Both the position numbers and the translations under genes were made by a program. DNA of 37,219 bases from an uncultured Porphyromonadaceae bacterium (GTDB taxonomy: Bacteria; Bacteroidota; Bacteroidia; Bacteroidales; Muribaculaceae): assembly GCA_947575235.1 (NCBI GenBank), contig CANPMT010000028.1:1-37219 (forward strand), read 5' to 3'. Of the stretch, positions 26,147-33,547 are shown one piece after another (position 1 is the first letter of the stretch; each line of letters opens with the position of its first letter). The notes under the pieces were generated by a model. It was not told the DNA's origin, did no database searches, and saw only the letters and a program-made list of their open reading frames with translations.

Positions 26147-26758
26147 ATGATGGAGATTCTCGGTTTCATAGTAGGCATTCTTTACCTCTGGTGGGAATAT
26201 CATGCCAATCCCAAGGTCTGGCTCGCCTCTGTGGTGATGCCGGCCATATCCATGTGGATCTATTTCTCGAAGGGGCTATATGCCGATTTCGCTATCAACA
26301 TCTATTATCTGGCGATAGCCGTATATGGATACTGGCGCTGGACCTCCGGAAGTCACCGGAGCGACGATGATAAAAGCGGCAAGCAGCAGAAGGGAAACGG
26401 GAATGGCATAATGCACACCCCTATCAGGATGTGGCCAATCCTGACTCTGGCAGCCCTCGCCATATGGGGAGCCATATGGTGGATTCTGGTGACATTCACT
26501 GATTCAACCGTGCCTGTAGCCGACGCCTTCACCACAGCCCTCTCGATAGTGGCTCTATGGATGATGGCACGCAAATTAGCCGAGCAATGGCTTGTATGGC
26601 TGGTGGTCGACCTTGTGTGCAGCATGCTCTACTGGTACAAGGGTCTCCCCCTCTACTGCGTACTCTACGCCATCTACACCGTCATAGCATGGTTCGGCTA
26701 CCGGAAATGGCTGCGCCTAATGAAGAGTTCCGGGAGCGGGGCGGAGAGCGGGGAATAA
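26147..26758 (+). CDS. pnuT: PnuC-family transporter, probable thiamine transporter PnuT
   Basis: A 203-aa inner-membrane protein with about seven hydrophobic segments and the PnuC-type C-terminus (QWLVWLVVDLVCSMLYWYKG followed by a YAIYTVIAWFGYRKW segment). PnuC proteins are facilitated transporters of nicotinamide riboside and related vitamins; PnuT members take thiamine. It lies 20 bp after the TonB receptor under the same TPP riboswitch, so thiamine is the best guess. A polar, basic loop (about 67-87) interrupts the membrane region. No thiamine pyrophosphokinase gene follows, though one often does in related species. Confidence 0.86.
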   Translation: MMEILGFIVGILYLWWEYHANPKVWLASVVMPAISMWIYFSKGLYADFAINIYYLAIAVYGYWRWTSGSHRSDDDKSGKQQKGNGNGIMHTPIRMWPILTLAALAIWGAIWWILVTFTDSTVPVADAFTTALSIVALWMMARKLAEQWLVWLVVDLVCSMLYWYKGLPLYCVLYAIYTVIAWFGYRKWLRLMKSSGSGAESGE

Positions 26759-26777
26759 CATTATCAGGATTAATACG

Positions 26778-26835
26778 TTATTACTACGGGGAGGAACCGG
26801 TGTGCCGGAATCCTCCCCGTAGTAATAATTTTTTT
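26778..26835 (+). terminator. Long perfect terminator after pnuT
   Basis: An 18-bp perfect stem (26778-26795 with 26811-26828; arms TTATTACTACGGGGAGGA and its complement) is capped by a second small hairpin CCGG-TGTG-CCGG and followed by seven T. It lies 19 bp after the pnuT stop and 20 bp before the thioredoxin start. Since both arms are AT-rich at the base with an A-run on one side, it may act in one direction mainly. Confidence 0.93.
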
Positions 26836-26854
26836 AACCAAACACCACTCACGA

Positions 26855-27307
26855 ATGAAAAGAGTATTTTTAGCAGGTGTGGCACTGACTGCCCTGCTCT
26901 TCACAGCCTGCGGCTCAAAGAACGCGTCTGAATCAGCCGGAGAGGACTCCGCCACTGTCGTAGAGGTGGATGAGACTGCCTCACCCGCGGCTGAAGAATA
27001 TAAAGTCACCGACAACGGTATCGTATCAGCCAACGGATTGCCGATGGTGGTTGACTTCTCCGCCGAATGGTGTCCTCCCTGCCGCCAGCTCAAACCGATT
27101 TTCGCTGACCTGAAGAAAGAGTATGCCGGGAAGGTGGATTTCGTATCAATCGACGTCGACAATAATTCGGAGCTCGCCGAGCAGTATAAGATCGAGAGCA
27201 TCCCTGCCCTTGTCTACATCAATCCCGACGGCAAGGAGGTATTCCGCACCGTAGGATTCCGCGAGGGGGCTCAGATCAAAGCCGACGTGGCTGCCCATTT
27301 GGAGTAG
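26855..27307 (+). CDS. Thioredoxin-fold lipoprotein
   Basis: A 150-aa periplasmic thioredoxin-like lipoprotein. The signal peptide ends in lipobox LFTAC with Cys19, and an acidic, Ser/Glu-rich linker runs to about residue 48. The thioredoxin domain has DFSAEWCPPCRQLKPIF with Cys73 and Cys76, the cis-Pro in ESIPALVYINPDG, and a final helix. The redox motif is CPPC and not CGPC, which usually changes the redox potential. It lacks the insertion of TlpA/ResA proteins. No separate promoter was recognised. Its 3' end overlaps the convergent DUF4230 gene by 32 bp. Confidence 0.88.
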   Translation: MKRVFLAGVALTALLFTACGSKNASESAGEDSATVVEVDETASPAAEEYKVTDNGIVSANGLPMVVDFSAEWCPPCRQLKPIFADLKKEYAGKVDFVSIDVDNNSELAEQYKIESIPALVYINPDGKEVFRTVGFREGAQIKADVAAHLE

Positions 27308-27860
27308 AATCACTCACAATCACCGGTTTGCGATAGATATTCGCCAACATACGGGCAAGCGTGCCCCGTGCCTCGGCCCGGGCACGCTTTACTGTTCCAT
27401 TGCGGTAGAGACGGCTCACGGCCACCTCTTTCAGTTTCTCCTTCACACGGTTCTCCTCGTTGATTGTCATACGGTCAGATGTGAAGAGTGTCAACCCTTT
27501 GGTGTCAATCACCTCCCAGGAGTTCGGCTCCGTAGCCTCATGAATCTCCACAATCTCGCGCGGGAGCCACACACGCAGCGTGTCGCCCGTGTTATCGGCC
27601 TCAAGATGCTCTATGTCGAACGATATGCTCCCGGTCTGCTTCTGTATGCCGAAGAGCATCTTCCTGTTGACAGTCGCCTTTACCGGCATCTCGTTATAGA
27701 TATCTACGGTGCAGATGCGCACCATCTCCTCGAGTCCGGTTATCTCACCATCCTTTACTGTGACGTCACCCTTCTTCTCAGGAATCAGACACCACACCAC
27801 CGCAGCTGCCACAACCATGACAAAAGCGGCCACTATTATGCTTCTGAATAATTTACCCAT
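27276..27860 (-). CDS. DUF4230 family membrane-anchored protein
   Basis: A 194-aa protein with an N-terminal membrane helix (LFRSIIVAAFVMVVAAAVVWCL). The rest is predicted periplasmic: EEMVRICTVDIYNEMPVKATVNRKMLFGIQKQTGSISFDIEH-type region, RVWLPREIVEIHEATEPNSWEVIDTKGLTLF, then a basic tail. It resembles the DUF4230 family as I know it. The Met at 27860 is chosen, since the longer frame from 27890 adds a non-hydrophobic lead. It lies 5 bp after its probable paralogue and has a 3' overlap with the thioredoxin gene. Function unknown. Confidence 0.75.
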   Translation of the reverse strand: MGKLFRSIIVAAFVMVVAAAVVWCLIPEKKGDVTVKDGEITGLEEMVRICTVDIYNEMPVKATVNRKMLFGIQKQTGSISFDIEHLEADNTGDTLRVWLPREIVEIHEATEPNSWEVIDTKGLTLFTSDRMTINEENRVKEKLKEVAVSRLYRNGTVKRARAEARGTLARMLANIYRKPVIVSDSTPNGQPRRL

Positions 27861-27865
27861 GAGTC

Positions 27866-28444
27866 TTACTTTTTGAATACCACAACACACCTGTAGCCCT
27901 GGCGGGCAAACAAAGCCTCGAAATATCCCCGGGCCTTACGCTCGGCCGCCTCGGTGAGCTGACGCTTGAATTTCGGATTCTCCTTTACCTCGCTCACAAG
28001 CGATTCGTTGGCCTTCTCCTTTATCTCGGCGCGCTCGCGCGAGTCCATGTTGGAACGGAACAGCCCGATGTTCTCATACTCCTTGCGCAGGGTCATGTCG
28101 CGCCCCACCAACTCGGTCTGCACGGCAGGGAGGGTGATCTGAACGCTCTTCTTCTCCTCATCCACCCTAATATCGTCAGGGGTGAGCAAGGACATATCGA
28201 TATAGGCACGCATATACGTGTCGTATGAATACACAGCTATACGCTTGCCCACCTTATACCATTCCGAATTCTCATATTTGGCTGTCTTTGTTATCGACAT
28301 ACCGGCAAATACCAGTTTGTCGACCGAACGCACATCCTCATAGAAATCTCTCTCAGGAGGGGTCTGACGGCACCCTCCCAATAGCATGCCGGCTCCGGTT
28401 ATGAGCGCGGCGAGATATAGTTTCAGTACAGTGAATTTTTTCAT
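27866..28444 (-). CDS. DUF4230 family lipoprotein
   Basis: A 192-aa protein with a lipoprotein signal (lipobox LLGGC at about 22-26, then RQTPPERD). The mature part (VRSVDKLVFAGMSITKTAKYE, KVGKRIAVYSYDTYMRAYIDMSLLTPDDI and VQITLPAVQTELVGRD) has the same order of elements as the following gene. Both contain an EL/EI-rich strand, a beta-strand 'ITLPAV/RVWLPRE', and a C-terminal helical RRKARG-type tail, so they are probably tandem paralogues. Membrane-anchored, periplasmic. Function unknown. Confidence 0.75.
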   Translation of the reverse strand: MKKFTVLKLYLAALITGAGMLLGGCRQTPPERDFYEDVRSVDKLVFAGMSITKTAKYENSEWYKVGKRIAVYSYDTYMRAYIDMSLLTPDDIRVDEEKKSVQITLPAVQTELVGRDMTLRKEYENIGLFRSNMDSRERAEIKEKANESLVSEVKENPKFKRQLTEAAERKARGYFEALFARQGYRCVVVFKK

Positions 28445-28524
28445 AAGCCGTTTCTTTATCGAATATCTAAACGGATTTTCCCTTCAAATACTTGCCCGGA
28501 CTTTGTAAAAAAGTGTTGCAGAGG

Positions 28525-28555
28525 GTTGTTTTCTCCAATAATTTAGGTAATTTTG
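28525..28555 (+). promoter_or_regulatory. Promoter of the MFS transporter
   Basis: GTTG at 28525-28528 and TAATTTTG at 28548-28555 with 19 bp between them fit the Bacteroidetes pattern. The predicted leader is about 80 nt and holds two hairpins. Confidence 0.7.
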
Positions 28556-28577
28556 CATTTATTAGCAGTATGGGTAT

Positions 28578-28610
28578 CCCCCGCCAGGGGGCTGTACTCA
28601 CTGAAAGTGA
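28578..28610 (+). other. Two hairpins in the MFS transporter leader
   Basis: CCCCC-GCCA-GGGGG (28578-28591) and TCACT-GAA-AGTGA (28598-28610) follow each other, and ATTAATTTTTT comes next. The second one plus the T tract looks like a weak terminator upstream of the start codon at 28640, which could work as an attenuator. I do not recognise a known riboswitch here. Confidence 0.45.
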
Positions 28611-28639
28611 ATTAATTTTTTACGAACTAATCATACATT

Positions 28640-30133
28640 ATGTCAACCAACAAAACTGCTGTCGCGGCTCCGCAGAATCTGCTGCGCGACAAAGCATGGG
28701 CCCGCTGGACGGCGCTCGTGCTACTTGCATCGGCGATGTTCTTCGCCTATATCTTTGTGGATGTGCTCTCTCCCCTGCAGGAATATCTGCAGAGCACCAA
28801 GGGCTGGGATCCCATGGCCTATGGCCGTTTCGCAGGGTCGGAGACTTTCCTTAACGTCTTTGTATTCTTCCTGATCTTCGCAGGCATCATCCTCGACAAG
28901 ATGGGTGTGCGTTTCACAGCAATCCTCTCAGGCGCTGTGATGGCCGGTGGCGCTTTCCTCAACTATTACGCGCTCACCGATTCTTTCGCGTCAAGCGGAT
29001 TGGCACATTTCATGGATAACTTCGTCAACCTCCCCGACACCTGGTGGAACATCACCCCGTTCTATGACGGTATGCCGGCTTCGGCCAAACTCTCGGCTAT
29101 CGGTTTCATGATTTTCGGTTGCGGTTGCGAGATGGCCGGCATCACTGTTTCGCGCGGCATCGTAAAATGGTTTGCCGGCAAGGAGATGGCTCTCGCCATG
29201 GGTGCCGAGATGGCTATCGCCCGTATCGGCGTGGCCGTGGTTGTGGTAGGGTCACCCTTCATAGCCACTCTCCATGGCAACATCAGCGTGTCGCGCCCTC
29301 TCGCGCTTTGCGTAGTGCTTCTGCTCATCGGTCTTATCTCATTCATAGTCTACGCCTTCATGGATAAGAAGCTTGAGAATCAGATGGGCACAAACGGCGA
29401 GGAGAAGGATGACCCCTTCAAGATTTCCGACCTCAAATATATCCTCTCCTCAAAAGTGTTCTGGATGGTGGCCATGCTCTGTGTGCTTTATTATTCAGCC
29501 ATCTTCCCCTTCCAGAAGTATGCCATCAACATGCTCCAGTGCAACCTTGGCATCTCGGCACAGGAAGCAGGATTCGTATTCTTCGTCTTCCCCTTGGGAG
29601 CGGCTGCCATCACTCCGGTGCTCGGCAACTTCCTCGACCGCAAGGGTAAGGGTGCCTCCATGCTCATCGTGGGTGCGATTCTCATGATTCTCTGCCACCT
29701 CACCTTCGCGTTGGTATTGCCGGCCACCCGTTCATCTCTTATCGCCTACGGCGCCATCATCCTGCTCGGCATAAGCTTCTCGCTTGTTCCGGCATCGCTC
29801 TGGCCCTCGGTTCCCAAATTGGTCGACAACAAACTGCTCGGTTCGGCCTATGCGGTTATTTTCTGGATTCAGAATATCGGTCTGTATGCCTTCCCCATGA
29901 TTATCGGTGCGGTTCTCGCGGCTTCCAACCCGGGTGTCGATAATCCTATGGAGTATAACTACACCGTGCCCATGCTCGTATTCGCATCGCTTGGTGTATT
30001 GGCGCTCATCATCGGCATAGCGCTAAAGGCACTTGATGCAAAGCATCATTACGGCCTCGAACTCCCCAACATTGTCTCCGAAAAGGCAGAGGAGGAGGCT
30101 CTCGGTGCCGAAGTGGCCACCGCCGAGGAGTAA
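28640..30133 (+). CDS. MFS transporter
   Basis: A 497-aa major facilitator protein with 12 predicted membrane segments and the MFS loop motif GIILDKMGVRF between TM2 and TM3. The central loop is short and basic/acidic (DKKLENQMGTNGEEKDDPF), and the C-terminal tail is acidic. The second half contains another FLDRKGKGAS loop. It looks like the Bacteroidetes group close to oxalate/formate or MFSD1-like carriers, but the substrate cannot be read. It is transcribed alone from a Bacteroidetes-type promoter. Confidence 0.88.
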   Translation: MSTNKTAVAAPQNLLRDKAWARWTALVLLASAMFFAYIFVDVLSPLQEYLQSTKGWDPMAYGRFAGSETFLNVFVFFLIFAGIILDKMGVRFTAILSGAVMAGGAFLNYYALTDSFASSGLAHFMDNFVNLPDTWWNITPFYDGMPASAKLSAIGFMIFGCGCEMAGITVSRGIVKWFAGKEMALAMGAEMAIARIGVAVVVVGSPFIATLHGNISVSRPLALCVVLLLIGLISFIVYAFMDKKLENQMGTNGEEKDDPFKISDLKYILSSKVFWMVAMLCVLYYSAIFPFQKYAINMLQCNLGISAQEAGFVFFVFPLGAAAITPVLGNFLDRKGKGASMLIVGAILMILCHLTFALVLPATRSSLIAYGAIILLGISFSLVPASLWPSVPKLVDNKLLGSAYAVIFWIQNIGLYAFPMIIGAVLAASNPGVDNPMEYNYTVPMLVFASLGVLALIIGIALKALDAKHHYGLELPNIVSEKAEEEALGAEVATAEE

Positions 30134-30153
30134 TCGTTATATTTATCAGCATT

Positions 30154-30187
30154 GAATGGGATGAAGATTGCAATCTTCATCCCATTC
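30154..30187 (+). terminator. Perfect 34-bp palindrome after the MFS gene
   Basis: The stretch from GAATGGG to CCCATTC is fully self-complementary over all 34 bases, centred on TTGCAA. As RNA it makes a 14-bp stem with a 6-base loop. It lies 20 bp after the stop codon. Only TTA follows on the plus strand, so the T tract expected for a standard terminator is missing. Confidence 0.65.
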
Positions 30188-30251
30188 TTACGTTATATAG
30201 GAAATAGTTTTTGACGTTATACGTCATTTAGGCAATAGATACGGAAAAGAT

Positions 30252-31370
30252 ATGCGATTTGCAACGTCCTACATATTCACTCTCCTGGCAGTCATGGCTG
30301 CCTCTCTCCCGGTGTCGGCCGAGACTGTAAGCCAGAAGCAGGCCTCGAAATTGGCGCAGACATTCTTCAATGCCGCCAATGGAAGGGTCATGGCCAAACC
30401 TAAACTGGTGTATAACGGCAAACGTCTCACCACCCGCAATCTCTTCTCACCATTCTACGTCTATAACCATCCGGCCGGTGGATTTGTGATTATCTCGGCT
30501 GAGAATAAGGCTTTCCCGATTTTAGGTTATTCGTTAAAGGATAATTTCAACCCAGACGAGATGGGCGACGCCACAAAGGCGCTCCTCACGGAATATGCCC
30601 GCCACATTGAATATATCCGCTATGACAGCCGCATCCCTGAGGAGGCTATCGAGGCGTGGACAAACTTTCCGCAGTATCTCGATAATCTTCTTGAGGCAAC
30701 TTATGACGCTACTGACCCTACTTTCACTATGGAGGAGGCCTCGGAACGGATCGATGCCATCGAGACTTCTGACCGGATCTATGACCTCTCCTCAGATATA
30801 TTCACACCCTCGCAATGGCAAAGCATGGTTGACGAGGAGCTGAAATCGGCCGGAAGCGTGGCTTTGGGGCTGGTGGGCGACAAACTTACCTCTCCCGCAA
30901 TCATCCACGGGCATAAGGGTGATTATTACCGTATTGAATTAGACAGCCGGAATAACTGGCTCATGCGACTTATGGCTACGGAGTTTCTGAGCACGGGGCA
31001 GGTGGCCGATCTCGGTAATCCTATCAGGATAGAGATGCCTGAGGAGGAGGATATCCCCTTCGCTCTTCATGATGAATTTATAGCGCAGACAGCCGCCGAA
31101 GAGGAGGCCCGTCTTGATATGTTTGATGAGCTGCTGCATCCCTCCTCTCCGGTGGTGAGATATATAGGAGGAGGACATTACCAGATAACCCTCCCCGCGG
31201 AGGTGATGATGGCCCGCATCTACAACCTTCAGGGTGCGATGGTCGACCAGCTCACCTTCCGTGGGTCAGACACTGCCGTGATTAAACTTGACCGTCAGCC
31301 GTCAGGGTTCTACATGCTCCTGCTCAATGACGTAAACGGACGTCCTTACGGCCTCAAGCTCCATAAATAA
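30252..31370 (+). CDS. Secreted Spi-domain protein with T9SS-like C-terminal domain
   Basis: A 372-aa secreted protein. Signal peptide residues 1-23 (MRFATSYIFTLLAVMAASLPV ending near SAETV). Residues about 24-115 resemble the Spi domain, the inhibitory prodomain of C10 (streptopain-like) proteases: QKQASKLAQTFFNA, FYVYNHPAGGFVIISAENKAFPILGYS. The C10 catalytic Cys/His domain that would follow is absent; in its place are about 190 residues rich in acidic and hydrophobic residues. The last 75 residues (ARIYNLQGAMVDQL, VIKLDRQPSGFYMLLLNDVNG) look like a type A C-terminal sorting domain of type IX secretion. It may be a free-standing protease inhibitor. The assignment rests on pattern recognition. 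Confidence 0.72.
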   Translation: MRFATSYIFTLLAVMAASLPVSAETVSQKQASKLAQTFFNAANGRVMAKPKLVYNGKRLTTRNLFSPFYVYNHPAGGFVIISAENKAFPILGYSLKDNFNPDEMGDATKALLTEYARHIEYIRYDSRIPEEAIEAWTNFPQYLDNLLEATYDATDPTFTMEEASERIDAIETSDRIYDLSSDIFTPSQWQSMVDEELKSAGSVALGLVGDKLTSPAIIHGHKGDYYRIELDSRNNWLMRLMATEFLSTGQVADLGNPIRIEMPEEEDIPFALHDEFIAQTAAEEEARLDMFDELLHPSSPVVRYIGGGHYQITLPAEVMMARIYNLQGAMVDQLTFRGSDTAVIKLDRQPSGFYMLLLNDVNGRPYGLKLHK

Positions 31371-31635
31371 CCTGGAAGGCTATATATTCGCCGATAAACG
31401 CCACTACCATGAGCACAGCGCATATGAGCGCTATCCGCTGCAGCATACGCGCTGATATCTGATTGTATTTCATGATGTAAAGCGCCACCAACTGGCAGAA
31501 TACAGCCATAAAGGCGAAAAATTCATCGAAAAACATCCACCACACAGGGCGCATGGTGAAGGTGAAGATTATTATGAGCAGTATGAGCACCATGGCACCC
31601 CATGCCGCAGCTTTTGATTGCAATATATTAGCCAT
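31354..31635 (-). CDS. Small three-helix membrane protein
   Basis: A 93-aa protein with three hydrophobic segments (about 12-29, 34-55 and 66-90) and few charged residues (MKYNQISARMLQRI is the main loop). I do not recognise a family with certainty. It starts 5 bp after kdsB, so it is probably the last gene of this operon, and its 3' end overlaps the convergent Spi gene by 17 bp. It could assist an envelope process, but this is only context. Confidence 0.7.
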   Translation of the reverse strand: MANILQSKAAAWGAMVLILLIIIFTFTMRPVWWMFFDEFFAFMAVFCQLVALYIMKYNQISARMLQRIALICAVLMVVAFIGEYIAFQVIYGA

Positions 31636-31640
31636 CTCTC

Positions 31641-32405
31641 TTATTTGTTAAGTGTTCGCAGATATTCCTCAGCCGCCTCAAGATCAGCCGGAGTGTCTAT
31701 ACCTATTGTGGGGGCGTCGGTCAAGGCTGTCCTGATGGTATAGCCATTCTCAAGCCAGCGTAGCTGTTCGAGCGACTCGGCTATCTCAAGCGGACTCCGC
31801 TTGAGCGCGGTCACCTCAGCCAGGACATCGCAGCGGTAGGCATAGATTCCCACGTGTGTGTGGAAGGTGTATCTGTCGAGCCATTCTTTCCATTCCACAC
31901 CCCTCACGTAGGGTATGATGCTTCGCGAGAAGTAAAGGGCATTCCCGTTGAAGGCGCGTGTCACTTTCACAAGATTGGGGTCAAAGAGGGCCTCAAACCC
32001 TTTCTCCTTGTCAAACTCCCTAACCAGTGTGGCGAGCTGGGTTGATCCGTCATCGAAACATCCCATGAGTGCCTCTATCTGCTGCGAGGCTATGAAGGGT
32101 TCATCACCCTGCACGTTTATCACCACTTTGGCGGGGGAACCGAGTTTGCAGAATGCCTCGTAGACACGGTCGGTTCCGCTCTGATGGTCGGCCGAGGTCA
32201 TCACAGCTGTGAACCCGGCCTCCTCCACGCATCGCTTGATACGGTCGTCATCGGTGGCCACAGCCACCCGCACACCCGTTTCGGATGCACGTCTGCACAC
32301 TCTCACAATCATCTCCTCGCCACCTATCTTTGCGAGTGGTTTTCCGGGGAAACGCGATGAGGCGTAACGCGCCGGTATTATCACGATAAAATCATTTCTC
32401 TCCAT
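31641..32405 (-). CDS. kdsB: CMP-KDO synthetase KdsB
   Basis: A 254-aa 3-deoxy-manno-octulosonate cytidylyltransferase that activates KDO with CTP for lipid A-core synthesis. The nucleotide-binding start IPARYASSRFPGKPLAKIGG (10-29) is diagnostic, with VVINVQGDEPFI near 96-107 and a late RTALTDAPTIGIDTPADLEAA block. The Met at 32405 is chosen because the longer frame from 32483 starts inside the upstream gene and adds a basic, non-conserved leader. The start overlaps the flippase-like gene by 14 bp. Confidence 0.95.
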   Translation of the reverse strand: MERNDFIVIIPARYASSRFPGKPLAKIGGEEMIVRVCRRASETGVRVAVATDDDRIKRCVEEAGFTAVMTSADHQSGTDRVYEAFCKLGSPAKVVINVQGDEPFIASQQIEALMGCFDDGSTQLATLVREFDKEKGFEALFDPNLVKVTRAFNGNALYFSRSIIPYVRGVEWKEWLDRYTFHTHVGIYAYRCDVLAEVTALKRSPLEIAESLEQLRWLENGYTIRTALTDAPTIGIDTPADLEAAEEYLRTLNK

Positions 32406-33540
32406 TCTCTTTCTTTTCTTCGTTTTCCGCTTCCTTGTGGCGATGTAGCCTGGTGATGGTGGTCTTGAGCCATTCAGGCACAAGCACAGCCCCTATCCCT
32501 AAATAGACGTAGTAGGAGATTATGCGCCAGAAGATGGCAAGTATGAGTGCCAGTCCGGCTGTCGACACAAGGTCGCCGTAATATTCTGAGAAAAGCCATT
32601 CGCTCAGGCCTGAGCCGCCGGGAGTCGGGCTCACCATAAGCACCACCCATATCACGAACTGGCGTGCGAGGATGAGCCATTGGTCGGAATCGGCATCAGG
32701 TATGAATCCTAAGAAGAGGGCATTCACAACAAGGTAACGCGATGTCCATGACAAGGCTGTCCCCCCGAATACCTCAAGCCAGAATCTGAAGGGCTTCTTG
32801 CGCAGCTCCTTGGAGGTGGCCACCATGTTGTCGCCGAGTGTCTCGGCGGCTGTCTGCCATTTCTTCAGCCATCGCAGTGAGAAGAGCTTCCCTATCAGTT
32901 CACGTATCCATTGCGGTTTCCATATTATCCCGGAAAAGAGTATGAGTGTCCACACAAACAATACGGAATATACAATCCAGAAGGTGAGCCTTATGCCATG
33001 CGAGAATGAGGCCCCTCCGGCTTCAAATATCTGATGGGCGGGGGTGAGAAGCACTATCACCGGGCAGGCAAGCACGAAAAAAAGCTCGTCGAGAAAGAGG
33101 GTGGTCACCATAAGTGTGGTGGCACGCCCTATCTCTATCCCTTGTGAGTTCAGGAATACCATCCCCAATGAACTTCCACCCACAGCCGATGGCGTGACGC
33201 ATGAGGTGAACTCGCAAAGGAAATCCACCTTGAAGGCCTGGCTCCACCTCAGCTGCTTGTCGGTCAATGCGCGGAAACGCCAGCTCAGTCCGAAATCGCG
33301 TCCGAACATGAAGAGGAAGGCAAGCGCTATGCAAAGCCATGTGCGCGGAGTGAAATGTATGTTGTGCCATACTTCGGCAAGATTCTCCTCGCGGGCATCG
33401 TGCCAGAACATCAGCACCACTACTGTCAGGCCTATCAGCACTGGCAGCAGCACTTTCCACACCGAGAAGATACTCTTGTCGGGAGTGGCCGCAGCGGAGC
33501 CGGAAGTCGTGCCGGGGGTTGGTTTGGTGGGGGTAGACAT
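32392..33540 (-). CDS. Flippase-like LPG_synthase_TM (UPF0104) membrane protein
   Basis: A 382-aa membrane protein with about eight helices. N-terminal residues 1-25 are a Thr/Pro/Ala-rich cytosolic leader. Family motifs are GRDFGLSWRFRAL, SAVGGSSLGMVFLN, MVSPTPGGSGLSEWLFSEYY. The family includes the transmembrane half of MprF/LPG synthases and AglD-like proteins and is thought to flip or bind lipids. It follows the GT4 gene by 7 bp and overlaps kdsB, suggesting that it moves or organises a glycolipid made by the GT4 enzyme, which is inference. Confidence 0.85.
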   Translation of the reverse strand: MSTPTKPTPGTTSGSAAATPDKSIFSVWKVLLPVLIGLTVVVLMFWHDAREENLAEVWHNIHFTPRTWLCIALAFLFMFGRDFGLSWRFRALTDKQLRWSQAFKVDFLCEFTSCVTPSAVGGSSLGMVFLNSQGIEIGRATTLMVTTLFLDELFFVLACPVIVLLTPAHQIFEAGGASFSHGIRLTFWIVYSVLFVWTLILFSGIIWKPQWIRELIGKLFSLRWLKKWQTAAETLGDNMVATSKELRKKPFRFWLEVFGGTALSWTSRYLVVNALFLGFIPDADSDQWLILARQFVIWVVLMVSPTPGGSGLSEWLFSEYYGDLVSTAGLALILAIFWRIISYYVYLGIGAVLVPEWLKTTITRLHRHKEAENEEKKENGEK

Positions 33541-33547
33541 ATGAATT

